54,325 bases of DNA from Hylemonella sp. UBA6679 (GTDB taxonomy: Bacteria > Pseudomonadota > Gammaproteobacteria > Burkholderiales > Burkholderiaceae_C). Shown in pieces: positions 16,723-25,296 of this stretch. The stretch covers positions 1-54,325 of the forward strand of contig DKJZ01000045.1 of NCBI GenBank assembly GCA_002454975.1, in the 5' to 3' direction. The notes beneath the pieces are model-generated. The model made no database searches and had not been told where the DNA came from. It was given only the letters and a program-made list of their open reading frames with translations. The position numbers were made by a program, and so were the translations under genes. Within the stretch, counting starts at the first letter, position 1; each line of letters starts with the position of its first letter.

Positions 16723-17559
16723 TCAGCGGCAATGCATCACGGCAGGCTGCGAAGGCACGGACGGCTCCACCACCTCAGCCACCGGCACCTCGCCGCGCAG
16801 CTCATGCTCGTACTGGTCGTAAAGGCGTGCCAACAGCTCACGGGTCACTTGGGCAGAGGGCAAGTCAAACGCCAGTGCGCCATCACGCAAACCAATGATG
16901 CGCGGGAAGTTGGCCAAAGCCACATCGACCTGGTGCAGTGTGCTGATGAGCGTCACGCCACGGGCGTGGGCCTCGTCCACCAAGGTGCGAATGGCCATGC
17001 GAGAACGGGTCGGATCCAGGGCAGACAAGGGCTCGTCCACCAACCACAAGCTCGCGGGCGACAACAAGCCTCGCGCCAAACCCACGCGCTGTCGCTCGCC
17101 ACCAGAGAGGCGGTCCACACGCTCAAACAATTTGTCCGCCAGATCAAAACGCTCCAGCGCTTGGTATGCGCCGGGAATGTCCGAGGGGTAAAACAAAGAA
17201 CGCACACTGGCCCACAAACCCATGGCGGGTAAGCGCCCTGCCAGCACCGAAGTCACCACCCTTTGCCTGGGCGGCAAGGGCGGCACTTGTGGCGCCAAAA
17301 ACAAGCGCCCACGCAAACGCTGCAAAGCGCGGCGCGGCAGCTGCCACGGGTTGAGGCCACCCGTGTGGAACGTCCCCGCAGAGGGCGGCAAGGCACAGGC
17401 CAGCACCTGCAGCAAGGTGGTCTTACCCGCCCCAGAAGGGCCGATGATGGCCACTTGCTCGCCGCTGGCAATCCGCAAGTGCAAAGATTGGATGGCAGGC
17501 GTCGCACCCGGCCGGGCAGCCGGATGTCGGGCGCTCACGCCCTCAAGCAGGAGTTCCAC
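16723..17559 (-). CDS. phnC: PhnC-like ABC transporter ATPase of the putative selenate transporter
   Basis: The cytoplasmic ATPase of the transporter, 278 residues. It has Walker A GPSGAGKTT, the signature LSGGERQRVGLARGL, Walker B LWLVDEPLSALDP and the H-loop STLHQVDVA. It is closest in style to PhnC. The first ~15 residues and a ~30-residue tail after the nucleotide-binding domain are variable. It lies 12 bases after the binding-protein gene and 1 base before the first permease gene. Confidence 0.9.
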   Translation of the reverse strand: MELLLEGVSARHPAARPGATPAIQSLHLRIASGEQVAIIGPSGAGKTTLLQVLACALPPSAGTFHTGGLNPWQLPRRALQRLRGRLFLAPQVPPLPPRQRVVTSVLAGRLPAMGLWASVRSLFYPSDIPGAYQALERFDLADKLFERVDRLSGGERQRVGLARGLLSPASLWLVDEPLSALDPTRSRMAIRTLVDEAHARGVTLISTLHQVDVALANFPRIIGLRDGALAFDLPSAQVTRELLARLYDQYEHELRGEVPVAEVVEPSVPSQPAVMHCR

Positions 17560-17571
17560 ACGCGGCTCCGG

Positions 17572-18438
17572 TCAGAGCAAGCCGGCGCTGCGCGCTGCGG
17601 ACTCCAGGCCTTTGTAGTTCTCTGGCGTGGTGGCCAGGTAACGGGTGGCGCGGTTGAGCTTGAGGATTTCAGCCTGCTCGGGGTTGGCAGGGTTGAGACC
17701 CAACAAGGCCGCCTTGATCTTGTCTTGCATGGCCACAGGCATGTCAGCATGCACCGACCAGTTGTAGTTAAAGTAAGGGGCTGTGGTGTAGAACACATCG
17801 ACAGCTTTGGTGTCAACCTTGTTTTCACTCACAAACTTTTTCCAAACGGTGATGTCGAGCGCTGCGGCATCGACCTTGCCGCTGACCACCGAGGCGATGG
17901 TCGCGTCATGCGCACCGCTGTAGGCGATGCGACGGAAATCTTTTTCAGGATTGATGTTGGCTTGCAGCAAGAAGCTGCGGGGCATCAGATGGCCCGAGGT
18001 GCTGCTCTGCGAGCCAAACGACACCTGCTTGCCTTTCATGTCAGTCAGGCTCTTGATGCCTGAGTCGGTTTTGGCAATGAACACCGACTGAAACTTGGTG
18101 TCTTCTTCACGCTGCGCCAGCGGGACAATTTTGCCGCCCGAACGGATTTGCGCCTGCACGTGGGTAAAGCCACCGAACCACACGAGATCGACCTTTTTGT
18201 TCACCAAAGACTCCACGGCTGCCGGATAGTCATTGACCGGGGTGAATTCGACTTTGACGCCCAACTGTTTTTCCAGGTAGTTGGCCAGGGGCGTGAACTT
18301 GCGAATTTGCTCGGTCGCAGCTTCCTCGGGAATGGTGGTGACGCGAAACACTTGCTGCGCATGCGATAGACCGCCAAAGCACAAAACAGCGCAGGTCATC
18401 AACGCCTTGAAAGTACGTGAAGGGGAAAAGCTAACCAT
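17572..18438 (-). CDS. Putative selenate ABC transporter substrate-binding protein (PhnD superfamily)
   Basis: A 288-residue periplasmic binding protein with a signal peptide ending in GLSHAQQ. The mature start FRVTTIPEEAATEQIRKF, the KKVDLVWFGGFTHVQAQIRSG block and QREEDTKFQSVF match the family catalogued as putative selenate ABC transporter receptors, a PhnD relative usually found beside selenium genes. It also keeps the PhnD oxyanion motif STSGHLMP. It is the first gene of a four-gene minus-strand operon, has a GGAG ribosome binding site 8 bases before the ATG, and is divergent from egtD-senB-selD. Selenate as ligand is inferred from family and context; phosphonate or phosphite remains possible. 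Confidence 0.82.
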   Translation of the reverse strand: MVSFSPSRTFKALMTCAVLCFGGLSHAQQVFRVTTIPEEAATEQIRKFTPLANYLEKQLGVKVEFTPVNDYPAAVESLVNKKVDLVWFGGFTHVQAQIRSGGKIVPLAQREEDTKFQSVFIAKTDSGIKSLTDMKGKQVSFGSQSSTSGHLMPRSFLLQANINPEKDFRRIAYSGAHDATIASVVSGKVDAAALDITVWKKFVSENKVDTKAVDVFYTTAPYFNYNWSVHADMPVAMQDKIKAALLGLNPANPEQAEILKLNRATRYLATTPENYKGLESAARSAGLL

Positions 18439-18585
18439 GAGGTTTCTCCGGTGTGAATGAACAAAGGGATTTCATTAGAACGCGCGCTTGGATTTTTTGC
18501 ATTTAGACGGCAAGAGACCCGCAAACTCGCGCGCTTTAGGCAGTATAAAAAGTTAAAAATAAGAGCAATCACATAAACTGCACCT
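18439..18585. promoter_or_regulatory. Divergent promoter region between the selenate transporter and the selenium gene operon
   Basis: These 147 bases separate the transporter operon (minus) from egtD-senB-selD (plus) and are clearly richer in A and T than the neighbouring coding DNA, especially 18540-18570. A TATAAA sequence at 18543-18548 is a candidate -10 element for egtD, but no good -35 hexamer is seen. The egtD start has no recognisable Shine-Dalgarno sequence, unlike the transporter gene. Shared control of both operons is plausible. Confidence 0.45.
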
Positions 18586-19563
18586 ATGAAAACACCCCAA
18601 TTCATCCAGCTCTACCACGAAGACCTCGCGGCTATCCGGCAAGAGCTGCTTGAAGGCCTGCAAGCCCCGCAAGCCCATACCTCGCCAAAGTTTTTGTACG
18701 ACGCCTTGGGCTCCCGCCTGTTTGAGGCCATCACCGAGCTGCCTGAGTACTACCCCACCCGCACCGAGGCGGCTATTTTTCAAGCGCACGGGCAAGCCAT
18801 GGCCAGCCGAGTGCCGCCTCACGCCACCCTCATTGATTTGGGCGCAGGCAACTGCAACAAAGCCGCCAGCCTGTTTGAGCGCTTTGCGCCCGCGCGTTAT
18901 GTGGCGGTGGACATCTCGGTGGATTTTTTGAAAAACGCGCTTGAGTGCTTGCAACGCCAATACCCCGCGCTGGACATGGTGGGCATCGGCATGGATTTCT
19001 CCAGCCGCTTTGAGCTGCCCGAGCAAGCAGGTAGCGCACAAGACCCGCGCATTTTGTTTTACCCAGGCTCCAGCATTGGTAACTTCACGCCCGATCAAGC
19101 CTTGGCCTTTTTGAAAGACGTGCACCGTGCTTGCGGCTCAGCGCCGGGAAGCGGCTTGCTCATTGGCGTGGACTTGGTCAAAGACCACGCCGAGTTGCAG
19201 GTGGCTTACGACGACGCCCTGGGCGTCACCGCCGCCTTCAACCGCAACCTTTTGCCGCACATCAACCGCCTGGTGGGCAGCGACATGCAGCTGGCCGATT
19301 GGCGCCACATGGCGCTGTTCAACCCGCAAGACTCGCGCATCGAAATGCACCTGCTGGCCAACCGCGACCTCACCGTGACCTGGCCAGGCGGCAGCCGCGC
19401 ATTTGCCAAAGACGCGCGCATCCACACAGAAAACTCTTACAAATGGACCATTGATGGCTTCAAGCAACTGCTGCAAGAAGCCGGCTTTGCCCAAGCCGAG
19501 GTCTGGACCGACGCCCCCCACCCTGCGCACGGCAGGTTTGCGGTGATGTGGGCCAGCGCTTAA
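18586..19563 (+). CDS. egtD: L-histidine N-alpha-methyltransferase EgtD
   Basis: EgtD trimethylates histidine with SAM to hercynine, the betaine used for ergothioneine and selenoneine. The 325-residue protein is normal in length. Family features are the N-terminal SPKFLYDALGSRLFEAITELPEYYPTR (here interrupted for quotation), the SAM-binding LIDLGAGNCNKA, FYPGSSIGNFTP, LIGVDLVKD, and the C-terminal histidine-binding ENSYKW. It opens an operon with senB 25 bases after its stop, so hercynine production is physically linked to C-Se bond formation. No ergothioneine sulfoxide synthase gene (egtB) is in the window. Confidence 0.93.
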   Translation: MKTPQFIQLYHEDLAAIRQELLEGLQAPQAHTSPKFLYDALGSRLFEAITELPEYYPTRTEAAIFQAHGQAMASRVPPHATLIDLGAGNCNKAASLFERFAPARYVAVDISVDFLKNALECLQRQYPALDMVGIGMDFSSRFELPEQAGSAQDPRILFYPGSSIGNFTPDQALAFLKDVHRACGSAPGSGLLIGVDLVKDHAELQVAYDDALGVTAAFNRNLLPHINRLVGSDMQLADWRHMALFNPQDSRIEMHLLANRDLTVTWPGGSRAFAKDARIHTENSYKWTIDGFKQLLQEAGFAQAEVWTDAPHPAHGRFAVMWASA

Positions 19564-19588
19564 GCCTGGCTGCACTGTGCAAGCGCCC

Positions 19589-20584
19589 ATGTCTGTCCCT
19601 CGCGTGGTCATCGTCAGCCCGGCTTTGTCGGATGCCAACAATGGCAACTGGCAAACGGCCCGGCGCTGGCAGTTGTTTTTGCAAACCCAATGCGAGGTGC
19701 GCATCGTGCGCGAATGGCCCGATGGGCCCCTCGCCCAGCATGATGATGTGATGCTGGCCTTGCATGCACGCCGCTCGGCACCAGCCATCTCTGCTTGGGC
19801 CAAGCAACACCAAGGCGTGCCCACGCCTGCTTTGGGCGTGGTGCTCACAGGAACCGACCTCTACCGTGACATCCTCAGCGATGCCTCTGCGCAGCAGTCC
19901 CTTGACCTGGCCAGCCATTTGGTCGTGCTGCAAGAGCGCGGGCTTGAAGCGGTGCCAGCGCACGTTCGCGCCCGAACCCGGGTGATCGTGCAATCAACCC
20001 GCACGCGCCGCACCTTGCCCAAAACCAGTCGGCACCTGCGCGCCCTGATGGTGGGCCACTTGCGCGATGAAAAACTGCCGCAAACCCTGTTTGCTGCGGC
20101 CAAGCTGATCCACCCTGCTGAACACATCCTGATCGACCACATCGGCGCGCCCCTGGACGATGCTTTGGCCGAGCAAGCGCGCGCCACAGCTCAAGCCTGT
20201 GCGCACTACCGCTGGCTGGGCGCGCTGCCCCATGAGGCCACGCGCCGGCGCATCCAGGCCGCGCATGTACTGGTGCACTGCAGCCGCATGGAAGGCGGAG
20301 CGCACGTGGTGATGGAGGCCGTGTGCAGCGGCACCCCCGTGCTGGCCTCGCGAATTGATGGCAATGTGGGCATGCTCGGCGCAGATTACGAGGGTTACTT
20401 TGCGGTGGACGATGCACCGGCCCTGGCCGCACTGCTGCGCCGCGCACAGCACGAGCCTGATTTCTTAAACCACCTGCACACCCAATGCGCCTTGCGTGCG
20501 CCCTTGTTTGCACCCCAGGCTGAACGCCAGGCTTTGTACCAACTGGTGCAAGACCTGCTGGTCACCGCTCCGACACACCCATGA
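19589..20584 (+). CDS. senB: Selenosugar synthase SenB (GT-B glycosyltransferase family)
   Basis: SenB is known to join selenophosphate and a UDP-sugar to form a selenosugar, the selenium donor in selenoneine synthesis. The 331-residue protein begins VVIVSPALSDANNGNWQTARRW, has the acceptor-side VLTGTDLYRDI, the GHLRDEKLP block and a donor-binding EGGAHVVMEAVCSGTPVLAS typical of GT4-like enzymes; this pattern is characteristic of the SenB family. The start is ATG 19589 or GTG 19577. Its stop overlaps the start of the SelD fusion (ATGA), which supplies its selenophosphate. Recognition by motif and context; specificity was not tested. Confidence 0.88.
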   Translation: MSVPRVVIVSPALSDANNGNWQTARRWQLFLQTQCEVRIVREWPDGPLAQHDDVMLALHARRSAPAISAWAKQHQGVPTPALGVVLTGTDLYRDILSDASAQQSLDLASHLVVLQERGLEAVPAHVRARTRVIVQSTRTRRTLPKTSRHLRALMVGHLRDEKLPQTLFAAAKLIHPAEHILIDHIGAPLDDALAEQARATAQACAHYRWLGALPHEATRRRIQAAHVLVHCSRMEGGAHVVMEAVCSGTPVLASRIDGNVGMLGADYEGYFAVDDAPALAALLRRAQHEPDFLNHLHTQCALRAPLFAPQAERQALYQLVQDLLVTAPTHP

Positions 20585-22866
20585 AAACATCTGCTCAACC
20601 CATCGTCCGGGACATCGTCCTCATCGGAGGCGGCCACAGCCATGTGGGCGTGCTCAAGCGTTTTGGCATGAAGCCCGAGCCAGGTGTGCGCCTGACGGTG
20701 ATCTGCACCGATGTGCACACCCCTTATTCGGGCATGCTGCCTGGCTATGTGGCGGGCCATTACAGCTACGACGAGGTACACATTGACTTGGGTCGGCTGT
20801 GCATGTTCGCTGGTGCCCGCTTGTACCGCGATGAGGTCATCGGCATTGACCGGGCACAGCGCAAAGTCATCTGCCGCAACCGCCCACCTGTGGCCTACGA
20901 CCTGGTCTCCATCAACGTGGGCAGCACGCCTCAGCTCAAGGTGCCGGGCTCGGCAGAGTTTGCCGTGCCGGTCAAGCCCATCACGGGCTTTAACCAGCGC
21001 TGGCTGAGCCTGCTCAAGCGCGTGCAAAACCTGCAGCATGGGCCGCTGCGCATTGCGGTGGTGGGGGCCGGCGCAGGTGGCGTTGAGCTGCTGCTGGCCA
21101 TGCAACACCGGCTGCGCGCCGAACTCACACAACGGGGCTGCCCAGCCGATTGGCTGCAATTTCATTTGCTCAACGCTGGGGCCACCATCCTGCCGACCCA
21201 CAACCCCGGCGTGCGGGAACGCTTTGCGCAGGTGCTGGCGCAGCGCGGGGTGCATGTGCACCTCAACGCGCAAGTGCAAACGGTGCAAGCCGGGGTCATG
21301 CTGTGCGCCCAAGGCCAACGCATAGAGGCCGATGAGATCATGTGGGTCACCCAAGCAGGTGGGGCGCCTTGGCTGCGCGACACGGGCCTGGCCTTGGACG
21401 AAGGCGGCTTCATCCAAGTCACCCCCACCTTGCAAAGCACAGCCGATGAACATGTGTTTGCCGCTGGTGACATCGCCACCATCACTGGCTACCCCTTGGA
21501 AAAAGCCGGCGTATTTGCCGTGCGCATGGGCCGCCCGCTGGCTGACAACTTGCGCGCCAAATTGCGCGGTGAATCCCTCACGCCCTACCACCCGCAAAGC
21601 CGTTGGCTGGCCCTGATCAGCACCGGTGACCGCTACGCGGTGGCCTCACGCGGCGCGCTGGGGTTTGCTGGCGCCTGGGTCTGGCGCTGGAAAGACTGGA
21701 TTGATCGGCGCTTCATGCGCAAGTTCTCCGAGTTTCCTGCCATGGACGAGGCTGCCTCGCCTGCGCCAGCCAGCCTGGCCATGAGTGCCGAAGAGTCCTT
21801 GCAAGCCATCTCGGCCATTGCCATGCGTTGCGGCGGTTGCGGCGCCAAGGTGGGCTCTACCGTGCTGTCGCGTGCGCTGGGGCAGCTCGACATTGTTCCC
21901 AGGGACGATGTTTTGATTGGCCTCAAAGACCCCGATGATGCTGCCGTGGTGCGCATTCCTCCGGGCAAGTTGCTGGTGCAGTCGGTGGATTTTTTCCGCG
22001 CGTTTGTTGACGACCCCTACCTCTTTGGCCGCATTGCAGCCAACCACGCGCTGGGTGATATTTTTGCCATGGGCGGCCAGGCCCAAACTGCCACGGCGAT
22101 TGCCACCGTGCCGCCTGGGCTGGAGGCCAAGGTGGAAGAGTTGTTGTTTCAAATGATGACGGGCGCTGTGGACGTGCTCAACGATGCCGGCTGCGCGCTG
22201 GTGGGTGGGCACACAGGCGAAGGCTCTGAGTTGGCTTTGGGTTTTGCCATCAACGGCCTTATTGACGATAAGCCCGAAGGCATCTTGCGCAAAGGCGGCA
22301 TGCAAGCTGGCGACGTGCTGATTTTGAGCAAACCCATGGGCACAGGCACCCTGTTTGCAGCGCATGCACGCGGTCAGGCCAAAGGCCGCTGGATCGACGC
22401 TGCGCTGACCAGCATGGCCATGAGCAACCGCCTGGGTGCGGAAATTTTGCGCCGCCACGGCACCACCGCTTGCACCGACCTGACCGGCTTTGGTCTGCTT
22501 GGGCATTTGGTCGAGATGACCAAACCTTCAGGCGTTGACGCCGAGCTCGACTTGGCGTCTCTGCCCCTTTTAGAAGGCGCTGTTGACACAGTGGCTGCTG
22601 GCATCGTGAGCTCGCTGCAGCCAGCCAATGTGCGTTTGCGCCGCGCCTTGCGCAACCAAGAAGATTTTGTGCAGCACCCGCGCTACCCGCTGCTGTTTGA
22701 CCCGCAAACCGCAGGCGGTCTGCTGGCCAGTGTCCCAGCAGCGCAGGTGCAGGCTTGTGTGGCCGAACTCAAAGCCGCAGGCTATGTGCACACCGCCATC
22801 ATCGGGCGGATTTTGCCCATGGCCGATGCGCTTGAACCGGTGGTGCTGACCGACAGCACCGCTTGA
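20581..22866 (+). CDS. selD: Flavoprotein-selenophosphate synthetase fusion (SelD; SenC role)
   Basis: A 761-residue bifunctional protein. Residues 1 to about 370 form an NDH-2-like FAD oxidoreductase (IVLIGGGHSHVGVL, second dinucleotide fold VVGAGAGGVELLL near 160, and EHVFAAGDIATI). Residues from about 410 are SelD, which makes selenophosphate from selenide and ATP: RCGGCGAKVGS aligns Cys420 and Lys423 with catalytic Cys17 and Lys20 of E. coli SelD, so this is a Cys, not selenocysteine, form; then SVDFFRAFVDDPYLFG, ALGDIFAMGG and TDLTGFGLLGHL. The flavoprotein domain may supply selenide by reduction, which is inference. Coupling to senB makes it the likely SenC; it may also serve other selenophosphate uses. 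Confidence 0.92.
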   Translation: MKTSAQPIVRDIVLIGGGHSHVGVLKRFGMKPEPGVRLTVICTDVHTPYSGMLPGYVAGHYSYDEVHIDLGRLCMFAGARLYRDEVIGIDRAQRKVICRNRPPVAYDLVSINVGSTPQLKVPGSAEFAVPVKPITGFNQRWLSLLKRVQNLQHGPLRIAVVGAGAGGVELLLAMQHRLRAELTQRGCPADWLQFHLLNAGATILPTHNPGVRERFAQVLAQRGVHVHLNAQVQTVQAGVMLCAQGQRIEADEIMWVTQAGGAPWLRDTGLALDEGGFIQVTPTLQSTADEHVFAAGDIATITGYPLEKAGVFAVRMGRPLADNLRAKLRGESLTPYHPQSRWLALISTGDRYAVASRGALGFAGAWVWRWKDWIDRRFMRKFSEFPAMDEAASPAPASLAMSAEESLQAISAIAMRCGGCGAKVGSTVLSRALGQLDIVPRDDVLIGLKDPDDAAVVRIPPGKLLVQSVDFFRAFVDDPYLFGRIAANHALGDIFAMGGQAQTATAIATVPPGLEAKVEELLFQMMTGAVDVLNDAGCALVGGHTGEGSELALGFAINGLIDDKPEGILRKGGMQAGDVLILSKPMGTGTLFAAHARGQAKGRWIDAALTSMAMSNRLGAEILRRHGTTACTDLTGFGLLGHLVEMTKPSGVDAELDLASLPLLEGAVDTVAAGIVSSLQPANVRLRRALRNQEDFVQHPRYPLLFDPQTAGGLLASVPAAQVQACVAELKAAGYVHTAIIGRILPMADALEPVVLTDSTA

Positions 22867-22876
22867 GGCTGTGCAC

Positions 22877-23488
22877 GTGCCAGACCTCTTGAGTGGGCTC
22901 ACCCCCAGCCTGGCAGACCTGCAGGGCTGGCAAATGCAGTTCTCAGTCTGGTTTGCGCTGCACCCACTCTTGACCTCCTTGGCCTACCTTGGGGTGTTCA
23001 CCCTGATCACCGCTTTGTGCCTGCCGGGTGCAGCTGTATTGATGCTGGCCGCTGGGGCCAGCTTGGGGCTGTTGGGTGGCACTTTGTTGGCCACCTTGGC
23101 CTCGGCCCTGGGCGCCACACTCACCCTGTGGGGCGTGCGTCGCGGCTTGCGTAGCCGTGTGGAGGCGCGTTGGGCAAAGCAGCTCCAAGCCGTCAACGCG
23201 GGCCTGGCGCAACGCGGTGCTTGGTATGTGCTGTGGTTGCGGCTCATGCCCGTGATTCCCTTTGTGCCCTTGAATCTGTTGTGTGGGCTCACTCAGTTGC
23301 CTGCGCGTACATTTTTCGCAGCAAGCTTTGCGGGCATGTTGCCTGGCACCGCGGTGTATGTGAATGCCGGCGTGCAACTCGCTGCGCTGCAAAGTGTGGA
23401 TGAGCTGTGGTCGCCGCCCATGCTCTTGGCGCTTGGCTTGCTGCTGGTCTTGGCCAGTGTGCCCTTGCTCACGCCCCGCCAGGCTTAA
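22877..23488 (+). CDS. TVP38/TMEM64 family membrane protein
   Basis: A 203-residue polytopic inner-membrane protein of the DedA/VTT superfamily. It has CLPGAAVLMLAAGASLGLLGG, an amphipathic linker RSRVEARWAKQLQAVNAGLA, LRLMPVIPFVPLNLLCGLTQ and GTAVYVNAGVQLAALQS. It is clearly related to the N-terminal domain of the 9897-12131 fusion. GTG 22877 has a GAGG ribosome binding site 8 bases upstream and is preferred to GTG 22871. It follows the selD fusion by 10 bases, so it probably belongs to the selenium operon; a role in moving a selenium or other metabolite across the membrane is only a guess. Confidence 0.85.
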   Translation: MPDLLSGLTPSLADLQGWQMQFSVWFALHPLLTSLAYLGVFTLITALCLPGAAVLMLAAGASLGLLGGTLLATLASALGATLTLWGVRRGLRSRVEARWAKQLQAVNAGLAQRGAWYVLWLRLMPVIPFVPLNLLCGLTQLPARTFFAASFAGMLPGTAVYVNAGVQLAALQSVDELWSPPMLLALGLLLVLASVPLLTPRQA

Positions 23489-23520
23489 GCCACACCAGCT
23501 ACACCAACTTCGCCAAGCCT

Positions 23521-24495
23521 CTACACCACAGCATCCGACACATCAAACGCCAGCTCGCCCGTGATGCGTGCGTGGTAAGACACATGGGCATCTGAACCTG
23601 GGGGCCACTGCGCCAAAAAGTCAGCCTCCCAACGCGCCGCGTCATACGGCAAGGCCAGGGCTTGCACCCACAGCGCGTCTTGCGACGCACAGCTCGCGCC
23701 GTACAGCACGGGGTGTGGCGAAGGCGTGGTGCTGATGCGCGTGACCAGCCCTTCACGTCGGCCCTTGAAATTAGGCATGCCGGCTGCGCCATTGTTGATG
23801 ACCAAGCCATGTGGGTGTTGTTTGAGCACTGGCACACAGGTGTGGGTGCAGGCAAACACGCCCACGTTGGCCTGGGTGAACATGTCTGTGAGCCATGCGT
23901 CTTGCGTTGGGCCGCGCAGCGCCGCGTGGTCAAACCCCCAACCCGCCAGCGACTGCGCATCGCCATGCACCACGCCCACGGCCACACCGCCTACGCGGTA
24001 GCGAGCCACCATGGGCAGGCCAGAGAGTTGGGCCAGCACATCGGGGTGGTGGTGCATGGCGGCTTTGACACGGGCATGGATGCGGTTAGAGCGCTCAACC
24101 ACACCGGCATCCACGGCGTCTGGGTAGGCGCAGCCACAACCCGCATCGTCCAATGGCGTGCACAGCTCGCGCTCCACATTGCCGGCAACGGCATCGTGCA
24201 TCAGCACGCGGCGGTTGACCTCGCGCAGATCAGCCTCGCGCACATTGAACCAGTTGAAGTCGCCGTTGAAGCACACGGTCACCGGTCCGGGCTCAGCCGC
24301 AACCAGCGCTTCCAGCGCATCGAGCGCCGGCATGTTGCCGTACACCCCCCCCACCACATACAAGGTGCTGGCTTGGCGTTCGGTGGCCCGCGCAATGGCC
24401 GCGGGACCATAGCGGTAAGCCAACGGGCAGCTGCGACCCGCCAGCGTTGCGTCTGTTGGTTCTGGTGTGATGGACTCAGGATGTGAGCTTGTCAT
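23521..24495 (-). CDS. Metallophosphoesterase-fold protein with degenerate metal site
   Basis: A 324-residue protein related to calcineurin-like phosphoesterases. The motif order is kept but altered: the first motif, normally D-x-H-G-N, reads GGVYGN (49-54), so both metal ligands are lost; then NGDFNWFN (77-84), GNVE (105-108, normally GNHE), VVHGDAQS and CTHTCVPV (normally GHTH). A Cys-rich insertion DDAGCGCAYP follows motif three. It may hold one metal, or bind ligand without catalysis. It is the last gene of the arsS operon, 33 bases after the ATPase gene. Function unknown. Confidence 0.7.
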   Translation of the reverse strand: MTSSHPESITPEPTDATLAGRSCPLAYRYGPAAIARATERQASTLYVVGGVYGNMPALDALEALVAAEPGPVTVCFNGDFNWFNVREADLREVNRRVLMHDAVAGNVERELCTPLDDAGCGCAYPDAVDAGVVERSNRIHARVKAAMHHHPDVLAQLSGLPMVARYRVGGVAVGVVHGDAQSLAGWGFDHAALRGPTQDAWLTDMFTQANVGVFACTHTCVPVLKQHPHGLVINNGAAGMPNFKGRREGLVTRISTTPSPHPVLYGASCASQDALWVQALALPYDAARWEADFLAQWPPGSDAHVSYHARITGELAFDVSDAVV

Positions 24496-24528
24496 GGCTT
24501 GGTTTCAGACTTATTTTTAGCCTTGGTT

Positions 24529-25296
24529 TTAGCCTTGGTAAAGGCGTTGCAAGGTGGCTTCACACACCTGGTGTTGGGGCAAATCAAACACCACCTGCCC
24601 TTGGCGCAAACCCACCACACGCTCACAGAGCAAAGGCAGCAGGGCTGGGTTGTGCACCACGGTGATGAGCGTGGCGCCTTGGGCGGCTTGCACCAGCAGC
24701 TTACATGCCTCGGCAGCAGCAGCGGGGTCCAGAGCAGACGTGGGTTCATCGGCCAAAATCAGCGCGGGCGACTGCATGAGCAAGCGGGCCATGGCGACTT
24801 TTTGTCGCTCGCCGCCCGACAAACGGTCGCAGCGCGTGGCGGCCAGCCCCAACGCACCCACACGTGCCAAGGCATCGCGTGCCAAGGCTTGCTCGTGCGC
24901 TGGGTAAGCGCGCACCCAACTGCGCCAGCCCGACAAGCGCCCCAAGGCACCAATCAGGGTGTTGTCTTCGGCGCTCAAGCGTCCCACCAAATGCAAGCCT
25001 TGCCACATGTACCCCACCCGGCATCGCAAAGCGCGCAGCGTTTGGCGTGACATGCCAGGGTGCAAGGTCACACCCAAGACGGAGAGCTCGCCATGCTGAT
25101 GTGGCATCAAGCCACTGAGCAATTTAAGCAAGGTGGATTTGCCAGCCCCGTTGTGCCCAACCACAGCCACACGCTCGCCTGCGCCCACCTGCAAATGGTC
25201 GATGTGCAACAGCAAGCGTCCCTGGGCGCTGCACTGCACATCACGCATGAGGATCACGGGTGGGCTCATGGGTAGGCTCATGGCAGCAGGGCTCAC
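24529..25296 (-). CDS. phnC: PhnC-like ABC transporter ATPase (arsS operon)
   Basis: A 255-residue ATPase with Walker A GHNGAGKSTLL, the signature LSGGERQKVAMARLL, Walker B ALILADEPTSALDP and H-loop VVHNPALL. The start at GTG 25296 overlaps the permease stop by four bases; ATG codons at 25281 and 25269 are alternatives. It belongs to a second PhnDEC set, clearly different from the one at 15021-18438 and embedded in the radical-SAM operon. It probably powers uptake of an oxyanion-like compound; the true ligand is unknown. Confidence 0.9.
   Translation of the reverse strand: MSPAAMSLPMSPPVILMRDVQCSAQGRLLLHIDHLQVGAGERVAVVGHNGAGKSTLLKLLSGLMPHQHGELSVLGVTLHPGMSRQTLRALRCRVGYMWQGLHLVGRLSAEDNTLIGALGRLSGWRSWVRAYPAHEQALARDALARVGALGLAATRCDRLSGGERQKVAMARLLMQSPALILADEPTSALDPAAAAEACKLLVQAAQGATLITVVHNPALLPLLCERVVGLRQGQVVFDLPQHQVCEATLQRLYQG

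Noticed and set aside
24519..24540. Tandem AGCCTTGG repeat at the end of the PhnC-like gene.
   Set aside because: Only two short copies in a T-rich spacer; too little to call a functional repeat.
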